Below are positions 9,106 through 17,225 of a stretch of 47,168 bases of DNA, piece by piece. A model generated the notes under the pieces. The model was not told the DNA's origin, ran no database searches, and saw only the letters and a list, made by a program, of their open reading frames with translations. Every line of letters starts with the position of its first letter. The stretch's first letter is position 1. The stretch is from assembly GCA_947626985.1 (NCBI GenBank), contig CANQUG010000024.1, positions 1-47,168 of the forward strand. Reading direction: 5' to 3'. A program made the translations under genes and the position numbers. The stretch comes from an uncultured Lachnospiraceae bacterium. GTDB taxonomy: Bacteria > Bacillota > Clostridia > Lachnospirales > Lachnospiraceae.

Positions 9106-9411
9106 ATGAAAACAATTCTTAATTTTCGCGATATAAAGAAAAAGGTTTCCGATCTTGGTTTTCAGTATGGAGCGGAGCGGATTTTTCTTTTTGGCTCTTA
9201 TGCAAGAGGGGAGGCTACTGTTGACAGTGATATAGACTTGCGTATCGATCGCGGGAGTATCAAAGGCTGGGCGCTTGGAGGACTGCTGATGGATTTGGAA
9301 GCATCTCTGAATAAGAAAGTTGATCTGCTTACTACAGGCAGCCTGGACAATAGTTTTCTGGAGGCTATTAAAAGTGAGGAGGTTTTGCTGTATGAACGGA
9401 AATCGGGATAA
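9106..9411 (+). CDS. mntA: MntA-type minimal nucleotidyltransferase antitoxin
   Basis: A 101-residue minimal nucleotidyltransferase. The core motif GS-x10-DxD is complete: Gly-Ser in LFGSYARGEA, then ten residues to Asp-Ile-Asp. In characterised MntA-HepT systems the MntA protein transfers AMP groups to tyrosine in the HepT active motif and so neutralises it. The start follows AGGAAGGAGT. The gene overlaps hepT by 20 bases, so the two are translated together. Antitoxin function is inferred from the family and gene pairing. Confidence 0.88.
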   Translation: MKTILNFRDIKKKVSDLGFQYGAERIFLFGSYARGEATVDSDIDLRIDRGSIKGWALGGLLMDLEASLNKKVDLLTTGSLDNSFLEAIKSEEVLLYERKSG

Positions 9412-9739
9412 GAATATTTTGTCTCATATTGTCAAGTATTGTGAACAGATTGAGGAGACAACTGCACTATTCGGTGCAGACTATGATATTTTCCGTGTGA
9501 ACAATACTTTTCGGAATGCCTGCTGTATGTGTCTTTTGCAGATTGGTGAACTGTCTAACTCTTTGTCGGAAGATTTTCGTATTGCGCATGCGGCAATACC
9601 CTGGAAACAAATCCGTGGTTTCCGTAATATAATTGCTCATGCTTACGGTACAGTTGAGCCGCAAATTGTATGGGAAATTATCTCAGTTGAATTGTCGGAG
9701 CTAAAAGATTTCTGCAAAAAATATATGATAGAAGAATGA
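9392..9739 (+). CDS. hepT: HepT-type HEPN ribonuclease toxin
   Basis: A 115-residue all-helical HEPN (DUF86) protein. The diagnostic R-x4-H-x-Y motif is present as RNIIAHAY near residue 80-87, giving the RNase catalytic Arg/His and the Tyr that MntA modifies. I chose the ATG at 9392 because GAGGAGG lies about ten bases upstream; a longer frame from 9320 is a shadow of mntA. The four-base ATGA overlap at its stop starts a further short open frame, described next. Confidence 0.88.
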   Translation: MNGNRDKNILSHIVKYCEQIEETTALFGADYDIFRVNNTFRNACCMCLLQIGELSNSLSEDFRIAHAAIPWKQIRGFRNIIAHAYGTVEPQIVWEIISVELSELKDFCKKYMIEE

Positions 9740-9915
9740 TCGGACCTGGTATCAGTGCTGAATCTTATCCGCTGGAATCGGAGCGGGCTGCAGAAAAAAC
9801 AGAACCGTATCCCGGGCGATGGACAACTCATACCGTTATTTTTGCTATATCCGATCTTGATCAGGAATTATTTGACTGGGTCAGACAGGCATATGAGTTT
9901 GCAGAATGTCAATGA
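9736..9915 (+). pseudogene. Fragment resembling the C-terminus of a DUF5655-like protein
   Basis: A 59-codon frame begins in the ATGA overlap with the hepT stop. Its last part (an aromatic/His start, then a Ser-Asp-Leu-Asp stretch and a DWVRQAYEFAE ending) resembles the end of DUF5655-type small proteins from memory. The N-terminal part of such a protein is absent, so I treat it as a truncated gene. It may still be translated by coupling to hepT. The match is from recall only. Confidence 0.4.
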
Positions 9916-10002
9916 AACTGCCGCCGCCGTTGTTGATTGAGGTGATTAAGGAGTCGGCAGAACCGGTTTGAAATAACAATAAACGGAACAGTCTGTGACA
10001 GC

Positions 10003-10047
10003 AAAAAGACGCATGGCGACAGTAAACTGCAAACCATGTGTCTTTTT
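10003..10047. terminator. Bidirectional terminator between hepT and the HipA-like pair
   Basis: AAAAAGAC-G-CATGG (10003-10016) pairs with CCATG-T-GTCTTTTT (10034-10047) around a 17-base loop. A/T tracts on both sides suit termination in both directions. The rest of the 9916-10138 gap shows nothing else. Confidence 0.7.
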
Positions 10048-10138
10048 GTGTTTCAGTGAGTAATAAAGCAGCACGTGGACATGAGCATTTTGTGCGTCTT
10101 ATTCTCTTTTGGACGATAGAAAAACCGTCCGGCCTGCC

Positions 10139-10468
10139 TTATGGAACCTTTCCTGTTTCATTTCTTGTAATTTCTCTCACTGTGGTATTCCATCTTCCCC
10201 GCATGTCTTCCGCCACCTTATATCCCTCCGCCACTGCGGACGCCTGCTCATAGTAAAATTTGGCGGCTGCATAAAAAACCTCCGGCCTTTTTCCCAGCAG
10301 CAAATCCGGGCTGAAAGAGAGTTTTCTGCGATATGGAATCCGCTTTTCACCTGTTTCTATAAAGTTATTCTGCGTGTCCAGATTTACCACCAGCTGTGGG
10401 AGTTGTCCGATTCGTATTTCATTTCCGTTTATAATGACCGGTATCCGTTCCGCATTGTATCCGCTCAT
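10139..10468 (-). CDS. Hypothetical protein next to HipA-like gene
   Basis: A 109-residue soluble protein I do not recognise. It has a Lys/Arg-rich middle followed by a helical segment rich in Ala, Glu and Tyr (about 60-90). It starts 26 bases after the end of the HipA-like gene on the same strand, so the two are probably one unit. A partner or antitoxin-like role is possible from position only. An AGGAGG-like site lies upstream of its ATG. Confidence 0.6.
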   Translation of the reverse strand: MSGYNAERIPVIINGNEIRIGQLPQLVVNLDTQNNFIETGEKRIPYRRKLSFSPDLLLGKRPEVFYAAAKFYYEQASAVAEGYKVAEDMRGRWNTTVREITRNETGKVP

Positions 10469-10494
10469 TTTATGCCTCCTGTTTCATGGATAAA

Positions 10495-11079
10495 TCACCA
10501 GAATCTCTCCCTTTTCCAGATTTTTTTTCCGGAGAGAAACAGCTTCAGATATTCCGTTTTTTCAGCGATGGTTCGTGCAATTTTCTTCACTCTCTCAGGC
10601 GGCATTCCTGTATTATTTCCAAGTAATTCTTCAGCAGCGCAGGGAAGCTCTGCAAGCTTTTCCACAGGAAACCATTCCGGAGTTTTTACATACTGAAGCA
10701 TCTCTGCTTCCCTTTTTCGAAAGGAAGTCACATTCAAATCCAGGAGTCCTTTCCCGGAAGGAACTGCTTCTTCATTATAAAAAAGAGAATTTCCCGTATC
10801 AAAAACAGGCGCCATCGCGGTAAGTCTGTGCTGCGCCGTTTCCTCGTCTAGCTGTTTCAGAACCCTGAGAATTCCCTTCCTTGAATCCGGAATCGCCCTC
10901 ATTTTCCACCAGTTTGAAAGAGAATTTCCCTCCGCTCTGCATCCCACAGGCAGTTCTTCCGGCAAAAATAATTCTATCAAATACTCAATCCGGCCTGTAT
11001 GCGTATCCACATACACCAGCGCCACATCCATATCCTTATGCTTCAGGACATAGAGATTTTCTTTTTCACCATTTTTCAT
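10495..11079 (-). pseudogene. HipA-like kinase family gene with its core deleted
   Basis: This 194-residue frame starts at the ATG with CAGGAG upstream (an ATG seven codons earlier has no such site). The first ~75 residues resemble the N-terminal part of clostridial HipA-like kinases, including a Leu-Pro-Val-Gly segment and a WWKMRAIPDSR segment. From about residue 105 it jumps to the family's C-terminal PVFDTGNSLFYN segment and a closing helical region. The central ATP-binding and catalytic parts seem missing, compared with roughly 350-400 residues expected. The frame itself is intact, so an in-frame internal deletion is the simplest explanation. A genuinely short relative without kinase activity is the alternative. 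Family assignment is from recall. Confidence 0.5.
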
Positions 11080-11360
11080 AACTACATCTCCTGGCCGCAT
11101 CCGCAGCAGTGCTGATCTTATGATAAACCAAACGGGCCAAAATGAAAATACCCAAAACCAGTTTTCTATCGCTGTCAGGCAGCAGCATGGAAATGGGCAA
11201 TGAAAAATGGCGGGACAATTTTATCGGGCTGTTCGTTGCTATTATTCGGTTGACCGGGTAAAATATAAAAAGCAGCTCAAAGGAGAGCTTTTGACGTTTG
11301 AATATATGACGGTACAGGAGAAATTTTATGAAATTTACAAAAATCCCCCTGCGTAAGGTA

Positions 11361-11391
11361 TTGCTTGTGACGCTGCGTAATGAAGTAGAAT
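11361..11391 (+). promoter_or_regulatory. MerR-type promoter/operator with 19-bp spacer
   Basis: TTGCTT (11361-11366) and TAGAAT (11386-11391) are separated by 19 bp, the over-long spacing that MerR regulators correct by DNA distortion. An imperfect palindrome, TGACGC-T-GCGTAA (11368-11380), sits inside the spacer. It lies 24 bases before the merR-like ATG. The rest of the 11101-11414 gap holds a degenerate A-rich stretch and short open frames with no support. Confidence 0.7.
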
Positions 11392-11414
11392 GAGGGCGAA
11401 AGGAGGAAAAAGCT

Positions 11415-12146
11415 ATGTCAAAATACACGACAGGAGAAATGGCAAAGTTCTGCGGCGTATCCGTCCGAACCGTACAGTATTACGATACCCGCGGCATCCT
11501 GACGCCCAGCGAACTCTCCGAGGGAGGCAGACGGCTTTATTCGGAAGACGACCTCAAGCGTATGAAGATCATCTGTTTTCTTCGTGACGCCGGGCTCTCC
11601 ATAAACAGCATTGGAGAGCTGCTGTCCGAGCCCGATCCCGGAAGCGTGATTTCTGTTCTTCTGGAGCAGCAGGAGCAGGCGCTTACCGGGGAAATCAAAG
11701 AACGGCAGGCAAAGCTTGAACTGCTGGGAGGGATCAGGAGAGCGTTAAAAAGCATTTCCAATTTCTCCATCGAATCGATCAGTGATATAGCTTATCAGAT
11801 GGAAAACAAAAAGGAAATGAAGCGTTTGCATGCTGTTTTGCTGCTCACAGGAATCCCGCTCAGTATCTTTCAGTGGAGTTCGATTATCTTCTGGATCACG
11901 ACAGGAAGATGGTGGCTGTTTGTCCTTTATGCCCTGTTCGCTGTTCCCTATGGGATCTGGGTAACAAGGTATTATTTTTCAAGGGTCGCCTACATCTGTC
12001 CGCAGTGTCATGAGGTATTCAAACCCAGTATCAAAGAGGCTTTTTGGGCGAGACACACCCCGACCCTCAGAAAGCTCACCTGCACGCACTGCGGGTATAA
12101 GGGCTTTTGTGTGGAAATTTACGGAAAGGATGTTAAAAATGGATAA
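11415..12146 (+). CDS. MerR-family regulator with membrane segments and zinc-ribbon tail
   Basis: A 243-residue protein. Residues 4-72 are a MerR winged helix-turn-helix (TTGEMAKFCGVSVRTVQYYD followed by GRRLYSEDDL). A coiled dimerisation helix follows (about 80-110). Residues about 138-158 and 165-185 are hydrophobic and look like two membrane helices. The tail has Cys195/Cys198 (CPQC) and Cys223/Cys226 (CTHC), a likely zinc ribbon. The regulator would therefore sit at the membrane next to the ABC exporter encoded behind it. The start follows AAAGGAGG. It overlaps the next gene by eight bases, and its promoter is of the MerR-controlled type, so the operon is probably autoregulated. Confidence 0.88.
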   Translation: MSKYTTGEMAKFCGVSVRTVQYYDTRGILTPSELSEGGRRLYSEDDLKRMKIICFLRDAGLSINSIGELLSEPDPGSVISVLLEQQEQALTGEIKERQAKLELLGGIRRALKSISNFSIESISDIAYQMENKKEMKRLHAVLLLTGIPLSIFQWSSIIFWITTGRWWLFVLYALFAVPYGIWVTRYYFSRVAYICPQCHEVFKPSIKEAFWARHTPTLRKLTCTHCGYKGFCVEIYGKDVKNG

Positions 12147-12342
12147 GATTACAGAATTTCTCCCCTTTCTCATCCCCCTTGCAGCCGCGGAATTTGCCCT
12201 TCTGGGCTATACGCTGTATCATATTCTGACCCATAGGAATTACAAAAGAGGGAATCGTACTTTATGGCTTGTTGTAGTAATTATTGGTATGGAGTTTATC
12301 GGTCCGATCCTGTACTTCCTGTTGGGGAAGGAGGACATCTGA
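12139..12342 (+). CDS. Small PLDc_N-like membrane protein
   Basis: A 67-residue protein with two hydrophobic helices (about 8-28 and 42-62) and the ending GPILYFLLGKE, typical of the short PLDc_N-type membrane proteins often found beside clostridial ABC exporters. Its ATG lies in the last codons of the MerR gene, and the next gene starts two bases after its stop. It is probably an accessory part of the exporter; its function is unknown. Confidence 0.75.
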   Translation: MDKITEFLPFLIPLAAAEFALLGYTLYHILTHRNYKRGNRTLWLVVVIIGMEFIGPILYFLLGKEDI

Positions 12343-12343
12343 C

Positions 12344-13240
12344 ATGGAAATACTGGCCATACAGAATCTGAAAAAGAGTTTTGGCAGTAAAAAGGTGCTT
12401 TGCGGGCTTGATCTGTCCGTGCCGGAGCATAGTATCTTCGGTTTTATCGGCAGAAACGGCGCAGGGAAAACAACTGCCATGAAGGCAATCCTCGGGCTCC
12501 TGAAAACAGACGGCGGACAAATTTACGTCTGCGGCGAAAAGGTACGTTTCGGGCAGACCCGCACCAACCGGCACATTGGCTACCTGCCCGATGTGCCGGA
12601 ATTTTATTCGTATATGACGGCTCTTGAGTATCTGCATTTCTGCGGAGAAATCAGCGGAATGGATAAGGCTGATTTGGCCGTGAGAAGTAATGAGCTGCTG
12701 GAACTGGTGGGCCTTGGGCAGGAACGGCACCGCATCAGAGGATTTTCAAGGGGCATGAAACAGCGCCTGGGGATTGCTCAGGCGCTGCTGAACCGTCCGA
12801 AGCTCCTGATCTGCGATGAGCCTACGTCAGCTCTTGATCCTGTCGGCCGCAAGGAAATACTGGATATACTTCTTGCGGCAAAGGAACAGACAACGATATT
12901 TTTCTCCACGCACATTCTTTCTGATGTGGAGCGTATCTGTACCGAAGCCGCATTTCTGGACAATGGCAGAATCGCCATGCAGGGAACCATCGCGGAGCTG
13001 AGAGGCATGCGGCCGTCGGACGGATTTATCATCGAGACGGAACAAGAAGAAGATGCCGGCATACTGATAAAAGCATTTTGCGATCTCAAAGCCGGAGAAC
13101 AACATACGCTTGCTTTTCATGGCAGCGAGGAGCGTTTCTTTGGCATTATGCAATATGTTGCCGAGAACAGAATACCCATACAGAGGATCGAGAGAATCGA
13201 ACCGACACTTGAATCGCTGTTTCTGGAGGTGACGAAATGA
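12344..13240 (+). CDS. ABC exporter ATP-binding protein
   Basis: A 298-residue ABC-2-type (CcmA/YhaQ-like) ATPase. Walker A GRNGAGKTT (about 38-46), signature FSRGMKQRLG, Walker B LLICDEPTSALDPVG and the switch His of STHILSD are all visible, followed by a C-terminal extension of about 90 residues. The start is set by AAGGAGG upstream. The last four bases overlap the permease start. The substrate cannot be told; such pairs commonly export antimicrobial peptides or act in stress defence. Confidence 0.92.
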   Translation: MEILAIQNLKKSFGSKKVLCGLDLSVPEHSIFGFIGRNGAGKTTAMKAILGLLKTDGGQIYVCGEKVRFGQTRTNRHIGYLPDVPEFYSYMTALEYLHFCGEISGMDKADLAVRSNELLELVGLGQERHRIRGFSRGMKQRLGIAQALLNRPKLLICDEPTSALDPVGRKEILDILLAAKEQTTIFFSTHILSDVERICTEAAFLDNGRIAMQGTIAELRGMRPSDGFIIETEQEEDAGILIKAFCDLKAGEQHTLAFHGSEERFFGIMQYVAENRIPIQRIERIEPTLESLFLEVTK

Positions 13241-14007
13241 AGCCGTTTTTTGCTTTTATGAAAAAGGAATATCTGGAAGCCGTACGGACAGGCAGGTTTC
13301 TGATTCTTGTCCTGTTATTCGTCCTGTTCGGCGTAATGAATCCTGCAATTGCAAAACTGACGCCGTGGATGATGGAAATATTTTCGGATTCATTGGGAGA
13401 AAGCGGATTGATCGTTACCACTGTACAGGTTGACGCCATGACGTCATGGACACAGTTTTTTAAAAATAGTCCGATTGTTCTTATTGTTTTTGTGCTGATT
13501 TTCAGCGACAGTTTTACCAGAGAATATAAATCAGGGACATTACTGCTCGCACTGACAAAGGGCCTGTCGAGATATAAGGTCGTACTGGCGAAATCAATGC
13601 TGCTTTTATCTCTGTGGACATTGGACTATGCACTTTATTTTGCTGTTACTTACGGCTATAACGCTTATTTTTGGGACAACGGTATTGCGAATCATATATT
13701 TTTGGCGGCAGCCATGTGGTGGCTGTTCGGCGTATGGGTAATCAGCCTCATCGTTCTGTTTTCGTCATTGCTGCAGAATAATACCGGCGTTACCCTGTGT
13801 ACCGGCGGAATTTCGTTGCTTACATATTTATTGAGTTTCCTGCCAAAAGCAAAAGTTTATTCGCCTGCTCTGTTAATGAATGCCAATTCACTGCTGTCCG
13901 GAGCGGAAGAAGCAGAAGCGTATATGAAAGCAATTGCTGCAGCCGCCGTGTTGGCTGTGATATTTATTGCTGTCAGCGTTTTGAATATGAATAAACGGCA
14001 AGTGTAG
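13237..14007 (+). CDS. ABC-2 type transporter permease
   Basis: A 256-residue membrane protein with about six hydrophobic helices. After the first helix comes an extracellular loop, then the conserved SDSFTREYKSGTLLLALTKG segment found in ABC-2 permeases. It is coupled to the ATPase by an ATGA overlap and ends the MerR operon. Only 29 bases separate it from the convergent esterase gene. Confidence 0.88.
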   Translation: MKPFFAFMKKEYLEAVRTGRFLILVLLFVLFGVMNPAIAKLTPWMMEIFSDSLGESGLIVTTVQVDAMTSWTQFFKNSPIVLIVFVLIFSDSFTREYKSGTLLLALTKGLSRYKVVLAKSMLLLSLWTLDYALYFAVTYGYNAYFWDNGIANHIFLAAAMWWLFGVWVISLIVLFSSLLQNNTGVTLCTGGISLLTYLLSFLPKAKVYSPALLMNANSLLSGAEEAEAYMKAIAAAAVLAVIFIAVSVLNMNKRQV

Positions 14008-14036
14008 CAGATGGGAATTTGATTACTATTCCATTA

Positions 14037-15320
14037 TTAACAGTATTTAGTCTTCTGTTTTGCTAACCACTGGAACAGCGATACCGCTTCTCCGTCGCAG
14101 AGTACCGGCTGGCCGTCGAAGTCAAAGTCACAGTCGTTATCCAGCACCGGGATCCAGGAAAAATGCCCCAGATATTCATAGGCGTTCCCTTCGGCATCCT
14201 GAAAGCCTTCGTGAATATCGTGAATTCCATCCCAGAAACTGAAATGAACATTTTTGGCCCCTGCTTTAATCATCCGCCTGTATGTAGGCAGAACAAACTC
14301 CGCCGGCGGCACGATGGGATCGTTTTTGGCATGGGTAAACCAGACAGGCGTATCCGCCAGAATCTGAATTTCCTCATCCGAGATTTTATGATCATAAAGG
14401 GCTTCGCAGATGGGGAATGCTCCCGCGAAATATTTCGGATAATCGATGATCATCCGCATGGTCATAAAACCGCCGTTGGAATCTCCGCCGATATAGATTC
14501 TGCTCCGGTCGATGCCCGGATTCTTTTCCACAAACTCATCGATGGCAGCCTTCAGAGCTTTCACGTAAATACTCCTGCCGCTTTTTCCCACAGTATTGTC
14601 CCCATCGTCCATCCAGAGAGTCGGACACTGGGGCACAAAAACATACGCTCCGCCGAACCAGGACTGAATCGGGTCCCGGGCCAGCGCCACCACTTTATTT
14701 CCGGAATAGGCAATGGCCGTATCCTCCCCGCCTTCACCCATACCATGCAGAAAAATAATCAGCGGCTTTTTATCCCCTTTTTCCTGGGGAACAAAATAAC
14801 CGTACCGCAGCGGCATCTTTTCATAGGAAGAAACGCTTTCCAGGAAGCCCTCTGTATCCGGACACAGATTTTTCAGCAGCGTATCATAGAAAAGTCCGGA
14901 TATTTTTCCGTCCTTTCCCTCTATTTCCCTGATCTGCGTGATCCGGTAAGCGTTTACATGATAATATTCGTGCGTGGACGGAAGCTTTATGGAGAGCCCG
15001 GAGGACAGTCCGCACATAGGGCCGTAATCCATCTCCAGAGTGACGAAGTTTCCCTTCGGCAGTCTCTGTCCGTCTTTATCCGATGGATACGCCTTTTTTA
15101 CAGGCACGTAACCCTTCCGCGGCGCCATGGGCGCGTCCGGCCCGAAGCCTTCCGGCTGAATGATCACTTCTCCCGTGTGTTTATCCAAATGTTCCACATA
15201 TACTGAAAACTGATCCGCCTTTATGGCCTTCGCGGAAACCGTTTCCGGAAACGGAAGAATGATTTTCGTAATATAAGGACCAAAATCCGTAATGCGGGTA
15301 ATCGTCGTATAACCTCTCAT
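14037..15320 (-). CDS. Intracellular alpha/beta-hydrolase esterase (PHB-depolymerase/prolyl-oligopeptidase-like)
   Basis: A 427-residue hydrolase. An N-terminal beta-rich domain (1-165) precedes the alpha/beta-hydrolase core. The core has an oxyanion-type LHGMGEGG (191-198), the nucleophile elbow GGDSNGG with Ser281, a probable acid Asp334 in KNDPIVPP and His386 in GHFSW. There is no signal peptide, so it acts in the cytoplasm. It has a strong own promoter and AGGAGG site. It may deacylate imported sugars or peptides related to the nearby glycan locus, but it is separated from that locus by other genes. The substrate is unknown. Confidence 0.82.
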   Translation of the reverse strand: MRGYTTITRITDFGPYITKIILPFPETVSAKAIKADQFSVYVEHLDKHTGEVIIQPEGFGPDAPMAPRKGYVPVKKAYPSDKDGQRLPKGNFVTLEMDYGPMCGLSSGLSIKLPSTHEYYHVNAYRITQIREIEGKDGKISGLFYDTLLKNLCPDTEGFLESVSSYEKMPLRYGYFVPQEKGDKKPLIIFLHGMGEGGEDTAIAYSGNKVVALARDPIQSWFGGAYVFVPQCPTLWMDDGDNTVGKSGRSIYVKALKAAIDEFVEKNPGIDRSRIYIGGDSNGGFMTMRMIIDYPKYFAGAFPICEALYDHKISDEEIQILADTPVWFTHAKNDPIVPPAEFVLPTYRRMIKAGAKNVHFSFWDGIHDIHEGFQDAEGNAYEYLGHFSWIPVLDNDCDFDFDGQPVLCDGEAVSLFQWLAKQKTKYC

Positions 15321-15423
15321 TTACATTTCCTCCTGGTATGGTTTTGCGGTTTTTTATTTTTAAAGGAACTTTCAGGGTTTTCTTATAAATAACATTGAAT
15401 GCAGCTATACTCGAGTGAAATTA

Positions 15424-15452
15424 TTATAACGGCTTTTTTCAGTCCGGTCAAT
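15424..15452 (-). promoter_or_regulatory. Promoter of the esterase gene
   Basis: On the minus strand TTGACC (15447-15452) and TATAAT (15424-15429) are exactly 17 bp apart, close to consensus. The leader to the ATG is about 100 bases. The rest of the 15321-15678 gap has only a 23-codon frame (15473-15544) without support. Confidence 0.75.
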
Positions 15453-15611
15453 AAAAGGGAGACAAATCCATATGATATCCGCCATGATAGAAGAGAATTG
15501 CGATATATCTGAGGAAATGAAGAACCAGGAAGAAAACAGCTGACGGGCCCGGATCGAACCGGAGGATTTAGCTGAAGAACAGGCTCTTCGGGTGAGAAAA
15601 GATTAAAATAC

Positions 15612-15640
15612 TTGCATCCCGGCAATAATACAAGTATAAT
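15612..15640 (+). promoter_or_regulatory. Promoter of the AAA/DUF4143 gene
   Basis: TTGCAT (15612-15617) and TATAAT (15635-15640) with a 17-bp spacer, about 38 bases upstream of the ATG. Confidence 0.75.
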
Positions 15641-15678
15641 AAAATCAGACTTTAGAATTCTCGAAAGGAGAGACCCGT

Positions 15679-16905
15679 ATGTATATCAAACGCCATTTGG
15701 AGGAGCAGGTGCTGGAAGTTTCCCGGTATTATCCGGTTGTGATGGTCTGCGGACAGCGGCAGGTGGGCAAATCGACCATGCTCAGCCATATTCGGGAACC
15801 GGAAAGACGATATGTCACTTTGGACGACGGCAACGCCAGACGGCTTGCGGAGACGGATCCGGCGCTGTTCTTCGAAACTTATGGATATCCGCTTCTGATC
15901 GATGAGTTCCAGCGGGTTCCGTCCATTTTACTGGAAATGAAGAAGCTCGTTGACCGGCGGGCGCTTGACGGAGAAGACAACAGCGGGATGTACTGGCTGA
16001 CCGGTTCGCAGAAGTTCCGCATGATGCAGGGAATTTCCGAATCGCTGTCCGGCCGGGCGGCTGTTTTTGATTTGTCCGGCCTTTCTGCGGCGGAAATCGA
16101 AGGACGCCCTGCGGGAATGTTCCGTCCTGATCTTGATTCGCTGCGGGAGCGGATGAAATACCATGTGCCCAAAGATATACACCGCGTCTATGAGGATATC
16201 TTCCGCGGAGGGATGCCCCGGCTGCGTTCTGCAGATCTCAGCCGGGACCGGTATTACATGGACTATGTGAATACTTACATGGAGCGGGATATCAGAGACC
16301 TTGCCCAGGTGGGAAAGCTGAGCTCATTTTACGATTTTCTCGTCTGCATGGCGGCCAGGACGGCGCAGGAGCTGCGGTATGACGAGATCGCGGGCATCGT
16401 CGGAGTTTCAGCCCCGACGGTGAAATCCTGGGTATCCATTCTGGAGCGTTCAGGCGTGATTTATATTTTACGTCCGTATGCCTCTGACATTACAAAGCGT
16501 CTTGTAAAAACGCCGAAAATGTATTTTATGGATACCGGACTTGCCGCATATCTCTGCCGTTGGCCCAGCGCGGACACATTGGAGAAGGGAGCGATGGACG
16601 GCGCTTTTTTTGAAACCTATGCAGTAACGGAGATTGTGAAAAGCTGTTTTAATGCCGGACGCTCTGCAGATCTGTATTATTACCGTGATATTGATAAAAA
16701 GGAGGTCGATCTCCTTATGATCGAAGGGGATAAGCTGTATCCGATCGAGATCAAAAAGGGTAAGGAACCGGCGCATGCGGACAGAAATTTCAGTGTTCTC
16801 CAGAAGTTTTCCATGGATGTACAACCCGGGCTTATACTGTGCATGAGCGACGACCTGATTCCATACAGCAGAAACGCCTGGTACTGTCCGGTATCGGTGC
16901 TTTAA
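15679..16905 (+). CDS. AAA (AAA_14) ATPase with DUF4143 C-terminal domain
   Basis: A 408-residue protein of the common but poorly understood AAA_14-DUF4143 family. Walker A is GQRQVGKST (about 25-33) and Walker B is LLIDEFQ (73-79), followed by a sensor-like LTGSQ. A winged-helix-like stretch lies at about 235-255. The C-terminal DUF4143 part carries a nuclease-fold-like pattern: Glu and Asp in KKEVDLLM and Glu-Ile-Lys in YPIEIKKG. No partner gene is adjacent. These proteins often behave as solitary accessory genes; the function is unknown. The start follows GAAAGGAGAG. Confidence 0.88.
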   Translation: MYIKRHLEEQVLEVSRYYPVVMVCGQRQVGKSTMLSHIREPERRYVTLDDGNARRLAETDPALFFETYGYPLLIDEFQRVPSILLEMKKLVDRRALDGEDNSGMYWLTGSQKFRMMQGISESLSGRAAVFDLSGLSAAEIEGRPAGMFRPDLDSLRERMKYHVPKDIHRVYEDIFRGGMPRLRSADLSRDRYYMDYVNTYMERDIRDLAQVGKLSSFYDFLVCMAARTAQELRYDEIAGIVGVSAPTVKSWVSILERSGVIYILRPYASDITKRLVKTPKMYFMDTGLAAYLCRWPSADTLEKGAMDGAFFETYAVTEIVKSCFNAGRSADLYYYRDIDKKEVDLLMIEGDKLYPIEIKKGKEPAHADRNFSVLQKFSMDVQPGLILCMSDDLIPYSRNAWYCPVSVL

Positions 16906-16933
16906 AACAGAAAAGAGGGCGTCCCAAAAGTCG

Positions 16934-17008
16934 AATGACTTCTTCTGCCGAATAGACCTTGCCGTTTTCTATATCAGCTGCACCTTTTGCAATTTCAGCG
17001 TCAAGTTC
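16934..17008 (-). pseudogene. Remnant resembling the C-terminus of a RelB/DinJ antitoxin
   Basis: Twenty-five codons on the minus strand read ELDAEIAKG, then ADIENGKVYSAEEVI, which resembles the C-terminal helix region of RelB/DinJ-type antitoxins from memory. Two stop codons lie just upstream in the same frame, and no start or DNA-binding part is present. It is the only recognisable thing in the 320-base gap 16906-17225. Confidence 0.4.
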
Positions 17009-17225
17009 CTATCGTTATTCCGCAACGGAGCAGAGGATTGCTTTTTTATTCAGAATGAATTATAGTAAATGACAAAGCGATTTTTGTTTTTCACCTTTAT
17101 CGCGACGTCTGACTGTAGAATAAGACGACTGATGAAAACCAGATTACCGGACAGTGAAAATCTGCCGGGATCTGCGCACCGGAAAAGGACAGACGAAAGA
17201 ATAAAAGAGATTATGGAGGTAGGAG

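Noticed and set aside
11328-11393. 21-codon frame with an AGGAGA site before the MerR gene, possible leader peptide
   Set aside because: It runs through the MerR-type promoter, so the transcript from that promoter would not contain it; overlapping alternative frames look equally coding-like.
14008-14036. GGAAT/ATTCC hairpin between convergent genes as a terminator
   Set aside because: Five-base stem with a long loop and no T-run; too weak to call.
16929-16943. AAGTC-GAAT-GACTT hairpin after the AAA gene
   Set aside because: Short stem inside the antitoxin-like remnant and followed by no T-run.
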